A DNA stretch of 64,000 nt from JAENVT01 sp963773085 (GCA_963773085.1 CAVYZS010000002.1:62001-126000), one strand, 5' to 3'. Shown: positions 26,071-34,794, numbered from the stretch's first letter. The notes: a model not told the origin generated them from the letters alone. Program-made: numbers and translations.

Positions 26071-27099
26071 GTGGCACATGGTGAGTGGCAGCCGATGAGA
26101 AGGTTCGGGTTCCTGGGGTACTCGGCGAGTGCAGGTCAACCCAACATCGTGGTCGACGGCTCCCCCAATGAAGGCACCGTCCTGACGCTCACGCACTGGC
26201 CGGGGTATGCGCAGCCGGCAGGCTTCCATTTCGACCTCTCGGCGGAGATGGCGTTTCACTACCTCGACGAACCCATCGATCATCCTCCCGCGGACATCGT
26301 CACCAACAACCACTTCGACCAGGATGGTCTCGTCGGTCTGCACGCCCTCATCGATCCGGATCTGTCGTTGAGCCATCGCCGGCTGTTGATCGATGTTGCT
26401 GCGGCAGGCGACTTTGCCACGTTCCACGACCGGCACGCGGCGCGCGCCTCGATGGTCATCGACGGGTATGCCGACGTCGAGCGGTCGCCCATCGCCGATC
26501 GTCTCATCGGTTCGTACAGCGAACAGTGCGTCGTGCTCTACGAAGAGACTCTGCCGCTGCTCGTCTCGATGGCCGTCGAGGGAGAGAGATTCCGAGATCT
26601 CTGGGCCGACGAAGACGCCGAGCTGACGTCGAGCATGACGGCGATCAGGCGCGGCACAGTGGCGATCGAGGAGCTCGCCGATGTAGGCCTCGCGGTGGTG
26701 ACCATTTCCGACAGCGAGCGCAGAAGAGGCGGTCACCGATTTGCCGGTGAATCGTTCGAGGGTGTGCATCCGATGGCACTGCACAGCGCGACCGATTGCC
26801 TTCGACTGCTGATCATCCACGGCAGGCGATACCAGTTCGTCGACCGGTATGAGACGTGGGTGCAGTTCCGATCGAGGCCGACGATGGCCAGGGTCGACAT
26901 GCGTCCACTCGCCGACCGGCTGATGGAGAGCGAACGTGATTCGGCGGTGTGGACGGCCGAGGGACCCGGAAGCCTGACGCCGACCCTGCGAGTCGACGGC
27001 GAATCATCACTCGACTCCAACGTCGTTCGCGACCTGGTGGTCGATCATCTCCGGTGTGGCGCACCGGCGTGGGATCCGTACGCCACTGCTGCATCGTAG
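26071..27099 (+). CDS. conserved protein of unknown function (DUF6687-like)
   Basis: A 342-aa soluble protein. The stretch IVVDGSPNEGTVLTLTHWPG near residues 25-44 and IVTNNHFDQDGLVGLHALID near 77-96 are the best conserved-looking parts; NHFDQDG recalls a DHH-type metal or phosphate site. From memory it resembles the actinobacterial family labelled DUF6687, but this needs checking. No signal peptide or membrane helix is seen. It stands alone between a lipoprotein hydrolase and a VOC protein. The function is unknown. Confidence 0.7.
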   Translation: MAHGEWQPMRRFGFLGYSASAGQPNIVVDGSPNEGTVLTLTHWPGYAQPAGFHFDLSAEMAFHYLDEPIDHPPADIVTNNHFDQDGLVGLHALIDPDLSLSHRRLLIDVAAAGDFATFHDRHAARASMVIDGYADVERSPIADRLIGSYSEQCVVLYEETLPLLVSMAVEGERFRDLWADEDAELTSSMTAIRRGTVAIEELADVGLAVVTISDSERRRGGHRFAGESFEGVHPMALHSATDCLRLLIIHGRRYQFVDRYETWVQFRSRPTMARVDMRPLADRLMESERDSAVWTAEGPGSLTPTLRVDGESSLDSNVVRDLVVDHLRCGAPAWDPYATAAS

Positions 27100-27143
27100 A
27101 TACCGATCGGCACCTGGAAAACAGCAGCGACGGTCCAGCGATC

Positions 27144-27149
27144 TATCGT
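27144..27149 (+). promoter_or_regulatory. TATCGT -10 element of the VOC gene
   Basis: TATCGT is followed by eight bases and ATG 27158; it marks the likely leaderless start. Confidence 0.45.
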
Positions 27150-27157
27150 TGGTCGAC

Positions 27158-27535
27158 ATGGCACGACCAGTTCACTTCGAGATCCATGCCGACGATCCGC
27201 AGAGGGCCATTGACTTCTACACGGGTGTCTTTGGTTGGACGGTCAACCAATGGGGCGACCAGCAGTATTGGCTGGTGTCGACAGGCCCTACCGAGGAGCC
27301 CGGCATTGACGGTGCCATCCTGCCGCGCCTGGGCGACCACCCCGCTGCCGGTGCTCCTGTCGTCGGCATGGTCAACACCATGCAGGTCGCCGACCTCGAC
27401 GCCTCCCTCGCCACAGCGTTCAGCCTCGGCGGGATCCTGGCACTCGACAAGATGGTGATTCCCGGTGTCGGTACCGTTGCATACGTTCTCGACAGCGAGG
27501 CGAACGTCATCGGGATGCTGCAGCCCGAGGCCTGA
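27158..27535 (+). CDS. VOC (glyoxalase/bleomycin-resistance) family protein
   Basis: A 125-aa vicinal-oxygen-chelate protein. The first module has FEIHADDPQRAIDFYTGVFG and the second NTMQVADLDASLATAFSLGG ... VPGVGTVAYVLDSEANVIGM. His8 and the late Glu are the likely metal ligands. It resembles the single-domain group 27 kDa-antigen/CFP30B-like VOC proteins. The substrate is unknown. Confidence 0.85.
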   Translation: MARPVHFEIHADDPQRAIDFYTGVFGWTVNQWGDQQYWLVSTGPTEEPGIDGAILPRLGDHPAAGAPVVGMVNTMQVADLDASLATAFSLGGILALDKMVIPGVGTVAYVLDSEANVIGMLQPEA

Positions 27536-27547
27536 GTCCTCACACCG

Positions 27548-27706
27548 CTAGGCGTCGAATTCGGGCTCGTCGGGCAGCACCAGATCCCAGCGGTCGAGGC
27601 AGTCTTCGCACCTGTAGGCGACGTAGTCGCCGGGCAGCCAGACACCGTCCTCTCGTGGCTGGGTGAGTAGATGGCAGCGGCCACCACAGTCGACGCAGAC
27701 GATCAT
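27548..27706 (-). CDS. 52-aa zinc-ribbon protein
   Basis: A short gene, ATG 27706 to TAG, encoding MIVCVDCGGRCH ... YRCEDCLDRWDLVLPDEPEF. Cys pairs C4-x2-C7 and C33-x2-C36 are spaced as in a rubredoxin-like zinc ribbon. The C-terminal tail is acidic. Codon use matches the neighbours (third-position GC) and it fills the gap between the VOC gene and the divergent deacylase. The function is unknown. Confidence 0.65.
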   Translation of the reverse strand: MIVCVDCGGRCHLLTQPREDGVWLPGDYVAYRCEDCLDRWDLVLPDEPEFDA

Positions 27707-27741
27707 GGGTTCGGGTTCCAATGCGATAGCGCGGCACGTTA

Positions 27742-27747
27742 TACGGT
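27742..27747 (+). promoter_or_regulatory. TACGGT -10 element of the M20 deacylase gene
   Basis: TACGGT lies six bases before GTG 27754 and sits in a slightly AT-rich patch (GTTATACGG). It suggests a leaderless transcript. Confidence 0.45.
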
Positions 27748-27753
27748 GAGGCC

Positions 27754-28923
27754 GTGCCAGCAGCCGTAGCCACTGACGAGGCGGGCGACGAGCTGGCCCG
27801 TCTCCTGTCCGATCTGGTCGCCTTCCCGACCGAGAGCACGACGCCGAACCTGGCGTTTGTCCACTTCGTGGCCGACCACGTCGAATCCAACGGTGGCCGT
27901 GTGTCGGTGCTCGACGGCGGTGAGAGTCGGGCCAACCTGCTGGCCTCGTTCGGACCGCAAACCACGGGCGGAGTGATGCTGTCGGGTCACACCGATGTCG
28001 TGCCTGCCGGCACGGGATGGGCGACTGATCCGTACTCGATGACCAGGATCGATGACGCCTTGTATGGTCGTGGAACCGCCGACATGAAAGGCTTCATCGC
28101 GGCCGTGATCCGCGTGACCGCGCAGTTCCGCGGAGTCGAACTGTCACGCCCGCTGCACATAGCGTTGTCATTCGACGAAGAGATCGGCTGTATCGGCGTC
28201 CGTGATGCACTCGAGATCATCAACGCCCGCCCTGATCTTCGCCCCGACGTGGTGGTCGTAGGAGAACCGACGATGATGCGGCCGTCACACAGCCACATGG
28301 GCAAACTGGCCTACGAGGTCGTTTGTCGGGCAGCGTCGGCGCACTCCAGCTTGTCCCACACCAGACCGAGTGCGATTGCTTCTGCCGTCAGGCTGGCCAG
28401 CGTGCTCGACCAGCTCCAGCAGCACCATCGCCCGGTCGCCGAGGCGGAGGTGACGTTCAACTGCGGAACGATCGGCGGCGGAACGGCACTCAACGTCATC
28501 GCCGACCGATGCGCCTTCACCTTCGAGGTCCGGCACACCGTCGACCACGATCCGGCCACCCTGCTGCTGGCATTCGACGATGCCGTTGCAGGCGAGCGTG
28601 CCGTGCTGGCCGACCACGGTGGATCAGTCGAACTGACCGAGATCACGCGGTACCCGGCGTTGCGGACACGACCGGACGATCCCTGGCTGCGCGTCGTCGA
28701 ACGGATCGCCGACGCCGGCCCGGCAATCTCGATCGGCTACGGCACGGAGGGCGGGCTGTTCGCCGAGGCTCTCGGCGTGCCGGTGGTGATCTGCGGACCG
28801 GGTGACATCACCGTCGCCCACCGGCCCGACGAGTACGTCACGGTTGCCCAGCTGCTCAGGTGCGAACGGTTCCTCAGCGGGCTCGTCCAGCAGATCTGTG
28901 TCGACCCCGCTGCCGAGAACTAG
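27754..28923 (+). CDS. M20 family deacylase, acetylornithine deacetylase-like
   Basis: A 389-aa zinc hydrolase. Metal and catalytic motifs: MLSGHTDVVPAG (His, Asp), YGRGTADMKGF (bridging Asp), SFDEEIGCIG (catalytic Glu-Glu), VGEPTMMRP and a final His in ITVAHRPDEYV. The dimerisation domain lies between. It is closest to ArgE/acetylornithine deacetylase, so it should remove an acyl group from an amino acid. The neighbours (acyl-CoA dehydrogenase, second M20 protein, HutI) suggest catabolism rather than arginine synthesis. Confidence 0.87.
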   Translation: MPAAVATDEAGDELARLLSDLVAFPTESTTPNLAFVHFVADHVESNGGRVSVLDGGESRANLLASFGPQTTGGVMLSGHTDVVPAGTGWATDPYSMTRIDDALYGRGTADMKGFIAAVIRVTAQFRGVELSRPLHIALSFDEEIGCIGVRDALEIINARPDLRPDVVVVGEPTMMRPSHSHMGKLAYEVVCRAASAHSSLSHTRPSAIASAVRLASVLDQLQQHHRPVAEAEVTFNCGTIGGGTALNVIADRCAFTFEVRHTVDHDPATLLLAFDDAVAGERAVLADHGGSVELTEITRYPALRTRPDDPWLRVVERIADAGPAISIGYGTEGGLFAEALGVPVVICGPGDITVAHRPDEYVTVAQLLRCERFLSGLVQQICVDPAAEN

Positions 28924-28932
28924 ACCTAGGAC

Positions 28933-30141
28933 ATGAACACGGTGACACAGCCCGACGACGAGACCGCCACCACCCTGCTTGCGGCAGTGGAAGAGCTCGG
29001 CCCGGTGTGGCGGCAGCGAATGGCCGAGCACGACAAGACCTCGACATTTCCATTCGAGAACCTTGCCGAAGCACGGCAAGCCGGCCTTCATCGGCTGACC
29101 GTGCCGCTCGAGTACGGCGGCTTCGGCTACTGGCTGCCCGGCAACTTCAGCGGCTTCTACAGGATCCTCGAGCGGATGGCGTACTGGGACACCAATACCG
29201 CCCAGCTGTTGCAGGTCCACAACCATGCCGCGGGAATCATCGGATTTCACTCGACCGGAGCGCAACGCGGGAACTTCTTGCCGCAGATCGTCGACGGGGC
29301 ATTTCTCGCATCGCTCGGCTCCGAGGCTCACCTCTACGAGAACGGCGCAGAGGCACTTGCAGCCGAGCTCACCGCAGTCGACGGCGGGTATCGGCTCACC
29401 GCTCGCAAGGCCTTCGCGTCGGTGGCGGCAATCGCCAAGTACCTGATGGTTTGGTGCGCGGTCGAAGGCGACAGCCCGTACGTGTCGCGGATGGTGTTTG
29501 CCGTCGTACCGACAGACGCGCCTGGTGTTCGTTTGCTCGACGACTGGCAGATGCTGGGGATGCGTTCGACGGTGTCGTGCAGCGTCGCCTTCGACGACGT
29601 CTTCGTCCCTGCCGACCATGTGGTCGGCGCGCCCGGTGCATGGGTCGACAACGACCCGCGCACCTTCTCGTGCGGCTACGCCGCCAACCACCTCGGCACC
29701 GCGCAGGGGGCGTTCGACTTCATCGCCGGCTACGTGGCCGGCCGGCCCGACCTCTGCGGTTCCGAAGCGGTCAAGGTTCGTCTCGGGCGAATGGACGCCC
29801 AGCTGTTCGCCGCGCGCAGCGCGTTGCGGTCGACCGCCGCACGCCTCGATCGCGGCGATGACCCCGACGAGTGCGAGGCCGATGCCATCCGCACGATGCA
29901 CCTGGCGAAGAACGCCGTGCTCGAGATCCCATATCAGGGATTCGACATCGTCGGGGCCCGGGCTGCGCACGAGCGGTACCCCCTCGGTCAGATGATGCGC
30001 GACGCCCGCACCTTCACGCTGCACTTCCGAGATGATCTGTACGTGCAGCGCCTGGCCGACATCGCGATGGGCAAGGGTTTCTCGGCGAAGAAGGCTCGCA
30101 GTGGTTCGACGCCGTTCGATCAGTCGCATGCCGGAGCATGA
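28933..30141 (+). CDS. acyl-CoA dehydrogenase family protein
   Basis: A 402-aa flavoprotein. The N-terminal helical domain has LTVPLEYGGFGYWLPG, the middle barrel GAFLASLGSEAHLYENG and LTARKAFASVAAIAKYLMVW, and the C-terminal helices AANHLGTAQGAFDFIAGYV and PYQGFDIVGARAAHERYPLGQMMRD (shown in part). The typical catalytic Glu position is not obvious, and the protein resembles the acyl-CoA dehydrogenase-like and dibenzothiophene-desulfurisation (DszC-like) group as much as beta-oxidation enzymes. It starts ten bases after the deacylase and overlaps the next gene, so all are one operon. Confidence 0.82.
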   Translation: MNTVTQPDDETATTLLAAVEELGPVWRQRMAEHDKTSTFPFENLAEARQAGLHRLTVPLEYGGFGYWLPGNFSGFYRILERMAYWDTNTAQLLQVHNHAAGIIGFHSTGAQRGNFLPQIVDGAFLASLGSEAHLYENGAEALAAELTAVDGGYRLTARKAFASVAAIAKYLMVWCAVEGDSPYVSRMVFAVVPTDAPGVRLLDDWQMLGMRSTVSCSVAFDDVFVPADHVVGAPGAWVDNDPRTFSCGYAANHLGTAQGAFDFIAGYVAGRPDLCGSEAVKVRLGRMDAQLFAARSALRSTAARLDRGDDPDECEADAIRTMHLAKNAVLEIPYQGFDIVGARAAHERYPLGQMMRDARTFTLHFRDDLYVQRLADIAMGKGFSAKKARSGSTPFDQSHAGA

Positions 30142-31292
30142 GGTGCACGACGACACCGCGTTGTTGATCGACGTCTGTTCGATCGATTCGATCTGGGGGA
30201 GGGAACGCGAGCTCGCCGAGTTCCTCGCCGAGCGCCTCACGGCATGGGGTTGCGAGCAAGTCGAACTGGTCGAGTCGCGGCCCGGTCGACCGTCGGTCGG
30301 CAGCGCGCCTGAAGGGAAGTGGCGAGGGTCGCTCGCTGGTCCTCAACGGCCATCTCGACATCTACGAGCTCAGTGAAGACTGGACCAGGGATCCGTTTGC
30401 TGCCGCGCTGGAGGAGGGCAAGGTGTACGGAGCTGGAATCGCCGACATGAAGGCCGGCACGGCGGCAGCCGCCGCAGCGTTGCGGCGCATAGCCGCGAGC
30501 GGCGCCCGGCCGAGTGGCGATGTCGTGTTCCAGGGCGTCTCCTGCCACTTCGAGGGTGGGATCGGCACCCGGTCGCTGTGCTCGGCCGGGTTTGTCGGTG
30601 ACGCCGCCGTCGATTGCGAGCCGTCGAGCAACACGATCGGCATTGCCCACCGCGGTGCGGCCTATCTGAAGATCACCACGCGGGGCAGGCAGGCGCACAC
30701 CACGTACAAGCATCTCGGCGTGAACGCCATCGAAACGATGGAACCCATCCTGGCCGGATTGCGCGAGCTCGAATCGACCCTCCCGTACGAGCCACATCCG
30801 CTCCTGCCGGGGGGACCGATCCTCAACATCGGCACCATCAGCGGGGGAACCAAACACAATCAGGTGCCGGACCGCTGCACGGTCACCCTCGACATCCGGT
30901 TGCTGCCGAGCCAGGACCCGCACGACGTCAAACGCCAGGTGGAGGAGATGATCGAAGGGTTGCGCACGACCGTCGACTCGCGCATCGATGCCATCGTCGA
31001 GTTCAGCGAACACTGGCTGTCGGGGCCCCGGCTGCCATACGAGATCGCCGCCGATGCGCCGATCGTGCAGGCGCTCGACAAGGCGGTCTGCGTCGTCACA
31101 TCGAATGCGCCGGTGTACCGAGGCGTGCCCTTCTGGTGCGATCTGGTGGCTCTCGAGCAGTTCGGCGTGAAGGGCGTCAACTTCGGGCCGGGCGATCCCC
31201 CGTACAACTTTCCCGACGAGTACGTGTACGAGGCGCAATATCTCCAGGCTGTCGATGTCTACGAACAACTCATCCGTGGGTTCTGCCAGTGA
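30128..31292 (+). CDS. M20 family metallohydrolase-like protein, one-base frameshift near residue 60
   Basis: The N-terminal frame runs MPEHEVHDDTALLIDVCSI ... LVESRPGRPSVGSA. It then continues in the next frame with GEGRSLVLNGHLDIYEL, GAGIADMKAGTAAAAAAL and the M20 dimerisation domain (NTIGIAHRGAAYLKI, GGTKHNQVPDRCTVTLDIR). Removing one G from GGG near 30312 gives 387 aa. The first metal motifs are present, but the usual Glu-Glu pair before the GG-x-GT stretch reads CHFEGGIGT, so the catalytic base and one ligand appear to be His and Phe. It may be an altered or inactive homologue. It overlaps the dehydrogenase by 14 bases and hutI by GTGA. Confidence 0.75.
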
Positions 31293-32569
31293 GCGATCTC
31301 AACGTCGTGCACGCGGCATCGCTCGCTCGTGTCCGCGACGGTGGTGAGCCGCGTCGAGGCACGTCGCAAGGCGAACTCGACATCGTTTCCGATGGGGCCA
31401 TCGCCATCCGCGATGGTCTGATCGTTGCTGTCGGGACGACTGACGAGGTACTCGCCGCGCATGGCGATCGCGATGTTCCAACGATCGACGCGAGGGGTCG
31501 CTGCGTACTACCCGGGCTTGTCGAATGCCACAGTCATCCTCTGTTCGGCGGCGATCGTCACCACGAGTACGCCGAACGGCTCGGTGGGGCAACACTGGCC
31601 GAGGTCGCGGCCCGCGGCGGCGGTATCTGGTCGAGTGTGGTTGCCACCCGAAGCGCCAGCGACGAGATGCTGCTCTCCAGGCTGACCACGACGTTGCAGC
31701 GAATCCTGGCTGGTGGCGTGACGACCTTGGAGGTCAAGTCGGGATACGGCCTCACCGTCGCCGAGGAACTTCGGCAGCTCGAACTGCTGAGGCAGGCCAG
31801 GTCCCTGACAACGATGCAGGTGGTGATCACCTTCCTCGGAGCTCACGTGGTGCCCCGCGACCTCGATGGTGAGATCGACGGCAGGCCGTACGATCGCGCT
31901 GAGCACTACACGAGTCTGATTGACGTCGAGATGCTCCCCGCAGTAGTGGCGCAAGGGATTGCCGAGTTCCAGGACGTGACTGTCGAGGATGGATACTTCT
32001 CGCCCGATCAGGCTCTGCGTCTGATGCGCCGCAGCCATCAGCTGGGCTTGCCGGTGCGTGTGCACGCCGACGCCTGGGCCCCATCACTCGGGTGGCGTAC
32101 GGCCGTGGAGGGCGGCGCCGTCTCGGCCGAGCATCTGACCTACACGTCGGCCGGCGAGATCCGCGACGTCGGTCGCGCCGACACCGTCGCCGTGGTCCTG
32201 CCCATGGCCGAACTCGTCTACATGACGAGTCAGCGGGCCAACGCCCGCCTGTTCATCGAGCACGAGGTGCCGGTGGCAATCGCCACCGATTTCTGTTCCT
32301 CGATCCATGCGACATCGCTGCTCAACACCATGGCTACGGCGGCGCCGTGGTTCCGAATGACACCGGGAGAAGTGATCGTCGCAGTCACGCTCAACGCCGC
32401 CTACAGCCTGGGGCGGCAGGCATTGTGCGGCTCTCTCGATGTGGGCAAACGAGGTGACTTGATCATTCTCGACGGCACGCACCCGGACGAGGTGTGCCTG
32501 GCGGTGGGCGCCCCATTGCTGGACCAGGTCGTCGTGGCCGGTCAGGTCGTGCACGGAGCACCGATTTGA
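31289..32569 (+). CDS. hutI: imidazolonepropionase-like amidohydrolase
   Basis: A 426-aa metal-dependent hydrolase that most resembles HutI, which opens 4-imidazolone-5-propanoate to N-formimidoyl-glutamate in histidine breakdown. Motifs: GLVECHSHPLFGGDRHHEYA (metal His-x-His), ARGGGIWSSVVATRSAS, LEVKSGYGL, FLGAHVVPRD, LPVRVHADAW, SAEHLTYTS and ATDFCSSIHATSLL. GTG 31289 overlaps the upstream stop. No hutH, hutU or hutF is nearby, so it may serve another pathway or complete hut genes elsewhere. Confidence 0.82.
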   Translation: MSDLNVVHAASLARVRDGGEPRRGTSQGELDIVSDGAIAIRDGLIVAVGTTDEVLAAHGDRDVPTIDARGRCVLPGLVECHSHPLFGGDRHHEYAERLGGATLAEVAARGGGIWSSVVATRSASDEMLLSRLTTTLQRILAGGVTTLEVKSGYGLTVAEELRQLELLRQARSLTTMQVVITFLGAHVVPRDLDGEIDGRPYDRAEHYTSLIDVEMLPAVVAQGIAEFQDVTVEDGYFSPDQALRLMRRSHQLGLPVRVHADAWAPSLGWRTAVEGGAVSAEHLTYTSAGEIRDVGRADTVAVVLPMAELVYMTSQRANARLFIEHEVPVAIATDFCSSIHATSLLNTMATAAPWFRMTPGEVIVAVTLNAAYSLGRQALCGSLDVGKRGDLIILDGTHPDEVCLAVGAPLLDQVVVAGQVVHGAPI

Positions 32570-33087
32570 TCCGGGTGGTGTCGGGCGAGTTCGGTGGGCG
32601 CAAGTTGGTGGTCCCCGACGGGCTGGCGACCCGCCCGACCACCGACAAGGTCCGCCAGGCCGTGTTCAACTCCCTCGACAGTGCGGGTCTCATCGACGGT
32701 GCGGCCGTCGCCGACTTGTTCGCTGGTTCCGGCGCATTGGGCATCGAGGCGCTGTCGCGGGGTGCCGAGTCCTGTGTGTTCGTCGAACGCGACCGGGCTG
32801 CTCTCCAGGCCTTGCGTGGCAACCTTGCGGCCCTCGGTCTGATCGATCGCACCACCGTCGTCACATCCGACGTTCCGGCTTGGGTGCCCGCGTTGCGTGG
32901 CGTGGATCTCGCCCTGATCGATCCGCCGTACGACTTCGACGGGTGGGATCATCTCCTCGGTGTGCTCCAGGTGCCGTACGTCGTGGCCGAGGCCGGGCAC
33001 GAGATCGAGCCGCCCCTGGGCTGGGATGTCGTGAAGTCGCGCCGCTACGGCCGCACCTGGGTGACTCAGCTCGAACGACTAGCGTGA
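32566..33087 (+). CDS. rsmD: 16S rRNA (guanine966-N2)-methyltransferase
   Basis: A 173-aa SAM methyltransferase acting on 16S rRNA G966. Family motifs: VVSGEFGGRKLVVP, TRPTTDKVRQAVFNSL, LFAGSGALGIEALSRGA (SAM motif I), FVERDRAAL and LALIDPPYDF (catalytic DPPY). TTG 32566 overlaps the hutI stop (TTGA) and gives the correct N-terminus. It is followed by coaD with a GTGA overlap, the classical rsmD-coaD pair. Confidence 0.94.
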   Translation: MIRVVSGEFGGRKLVVPDGLATRPTTDKVRQAVFNSLDSAGLIDGAAVADLFAGSGALGIEALSRGAESCVFVERDRAALQALRGNLAALGLIDRTTVVTSDVPAWVPALRGVDLALIDPPYDFDGWDHLLGVLQVPYVVAEAGHEIEPPLGWDVVKSRRYGRTWVTQLERLA

Positions 33088-33611
33088 ATCGCCGCATGAC
33101 TCCTCGAACGACCCCTCCCGTGATCACGGTGTTGTATCCCGGAAGCTTCGACCCGTTCCATCTCGGCCACCTCGACGTCATCGAGCAGTCGGTCGCGCTT
33201 TTCGGCGAGGTCGTGGTCGGGGTGATGCACAATCCGACCAAGCCCAGCGGCATGTTCACCCTCGACGAGCGCGTCGAGATGATTCGTAGCAGCATCGCCT
33301 ACATGCCCTCCGTCAAGGTCGTGGCCTTTGGCGGACTGGCTGTCGACGCGGCCCGCGAGGTCGCCGCGGCGTTCATCGTCAAAGGTCTGCGGACAGGTGG
33401 AGATTTCGAGGTCGAGCAGCAGATGGCACACACCAACCATGCGGTCAGCGGTGTGAGGACGGTGTATCTTCCCTGCAAACCGGCGTTGGTGTCGATCAGT
33501 AGTCGCTTCATTCGTGAGATCGCCCACTATGGCGGCGACGTCTCGGCACTGGTTCCACGCCCTGTTGCCGCCCAGTTGTCGCGGGTGCATCCACGCGACG
33601 AGGACTTTTGA
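33084..33611 (+). CDS. coaD: phosphopantetheine adenylyltransferase
   Basis: Transfers AMP from ATP to 4'-phosphopantetheine in coenzyme A synthesis. Motifs: VLYPGSFDPFHLGHLDVIEQ (nucleotidyl-transferase HxGH), FIVKGLRTGGDFEVEQQMA and VSISSRFIREI (ISSS/T-x-x-R-like). GTG 33084 overlaps the rsmD stop; ATG 33096 four codons later is an alternative and has TAGCGT ten bases upstream. 175 aa from the GTG. Confidence 0.95.
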   Translation: MNRRMTPRTTPPVITVLYPGSFDPFHLGHLDVIEQSVALFGEVVVGVMHNPTKPSGMFTLDERVEMIRSSIAYMPSVKVVAFGGLAVDAAREVAAAFIVKGLRTGGDFEVEQQMAHTNHAVSGVRTVYLPCKPALVSISSRFIREIAHYGGDVSALVPRPVAAQLSRVHPRDEDF

Positions 33612-33631
33612 GGCCTATCTTGGCTGCGGAA

Positions 33632-34231
33632 ATGACGTACGACGACGACCACGACGAGTTCGAAGACGACGAGGAGTTCGACGATTCCGACGCCTTCGTG
33701 CGCAGCACGAATGGTTACGTCGGTGATGCCGAAACCCTGCTTCGCCGGGCGATCGACATCATTGCGTCTGCTCCGACCATGCCGCTGTCGTCTTCGCCGC
33801 GTATCGATCGAGACGAGATCATCGAGCTGCTCGAAGAGTCGTTGCACCGTCTTCCCGACGAGATGCGCCAGGCGCGCTGGATGATCAAGGAGCGCCAGGA
33901 GTTCGTGTCCAAGACGCGCCGCGAAGCCGACGAACTTCTCGAGGCGGCCCGGGTACAGGCCGAACGGATGGTGCAACGAACTGAAGTCGTCCGCGCCGCC
34001 GAGCAGCGGGCCCGGCAGATCAGTGAGGCCGCCGATGCCGACTCGCGTCGGCTGCGCCACGAGACCGAGGACTTCCTCGACCAGCGACTCGGTAGCTTCG
34101 AGATCCTCCTCGACAGGCTGCAAAAGACTGTGCACGCAGGCCGATCGAGGCTGTCGATCGGCGCTCATCGCAGCGCCGACGTCGTCGAGGACGACGATCC
34201 GACCAAGGGCTTCTTCGACCAAGATCGTTGA
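33632..34231 (+). CDS. DivIVA-like coiled-coil protein (SepIVA-type)
   Basis: A 199-aa protein with an acidic N-terminus (about 20 Asp/Glu in the first 30 residues) and a long coiled coil from EIIELLEESLHRL through DSRRLRHETEDFLDQRL, ending in an acidic tail. In mycobacteria the gene at this place (Rv2927c/SepIVA) is a DivIVA-domain protein needed for division. Position, length and coiled coil match, so a septal or cell-wall role is inferred. ATG 33632 is preferred; a TTG at 33608 that overlaps the coaD stop is also possible. Confidence 0.75.
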   Translation: MTYDDDHDEFEDDEEFDDSDAFVRSTNGYVGDAETLLRRAIDIIASAPTMPLSSSPRIDRDEIIELLEESLHRLPDEMRQARWMIKERQEFVSKTRREADELLEAARVQAERMVQRTEVVRAAEQRARQISEAADADSRRLRHETEDFLDQRLGSFEILLDRLQKTVHAGRSRLSIGAHRSADVVEDDDPTKGFFDQDR

Positions 34232-34244
34232 ACTGCGCCCCCGT

Positions 34245-34250
34245 TAACCT
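34245..34250 (+). promoter_or_regulatory. TAACCT -10 element of the DUF177 gene
   Basis: TAACCT is followed by six bases and ATG 34257, indicating an extra, leaderless promoter inside the gene block. Confidence 0.5.
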
Positions 34251-34256
34251 GTTCGC

Positions 34257-34772
34257 ATGTCCAATCCGCTGTTGATCAACGCCGCTGAACTGCTGCGCCG
34301 ACCCGGCTCGGAACGACGCTTGAGCCTGAATCCGACGATCGCCGAACTGGGCATCGTCGACCCAAGGTTCGACAGCGATGCAACCGTCGAGGTCTCGCTG
34401 CGGATGGAGTCGCTGACGGACGGCATCGTCGTGGATGGCCAACTTCGTGCACCTTGGGCCGACTCGTGTCGGCGCTGCCTGGCGCCGGCGAGCGGCGAGG
34501 TTGTGTGCGAGGTCGGTGAGTTGTACCAGCTTGTGATCACCGATCCCGACGGCTTCGAGATCGTCGGGGATCAGATCGACATGGGCTCGATGATTCGTGA
34601 GAACATCCTGCTCGACGCACCCGTGGCGCCTCTGTGTCGCCCGGATTGTGCTGGGCTGTGCCCAACCTGCGGGATCGACCTCAACACCGCCACCTGCGCG
34701 TGCGTCACGGCAGTCATCGATCCCCGATGGGATGCGCTCCGCCAGCTCAAGGTGAATCTGCCCAACCAGTAG
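34257..34772 (+). CDS. DUF177 (YceD-type) metal-binding protein
   Basis: A 171-aa protein of the DUF177/YceD family that sits next to rpmF in most bacteria. It contains Cys clusters SCRRCLAPA near residue 65 and LCRPDCAGLCPTCG ... TCAC near the C-terminus, suggesting zinc binding. YceD homologues influence 23S rRNA accumulation in plants and bacteria; the precise role is not known. Its stop lies 60 bases before rpmF. Confidence 0.9.
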   Translation: MSNPLLINAAELLRRPGSERRLSLNPTIAELGIVDPRFDSDATVEVSLRMESLTDGIVVDGQLRAPWADSCRRCLAPASGEVVCEVGELYQLVITDPDGFEIVGDQIDMGSMIRENILLDAPVAPLCRPDCAGLCPTCGIDLNTATCACVTAVIDPRWDALRQLKVNLPNQ

Positions 34773-34794
34773 CCGCAAGTGCCGAGTGTCCCGC

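Noticed and set aside
28624..30240. A 538-codon minus-strand open frame
   Set aside because: It is antisense to the deacylase and acyl-CoA-dehydrogenase genes, whose motifs are clear, and it shows no recognisable domain.
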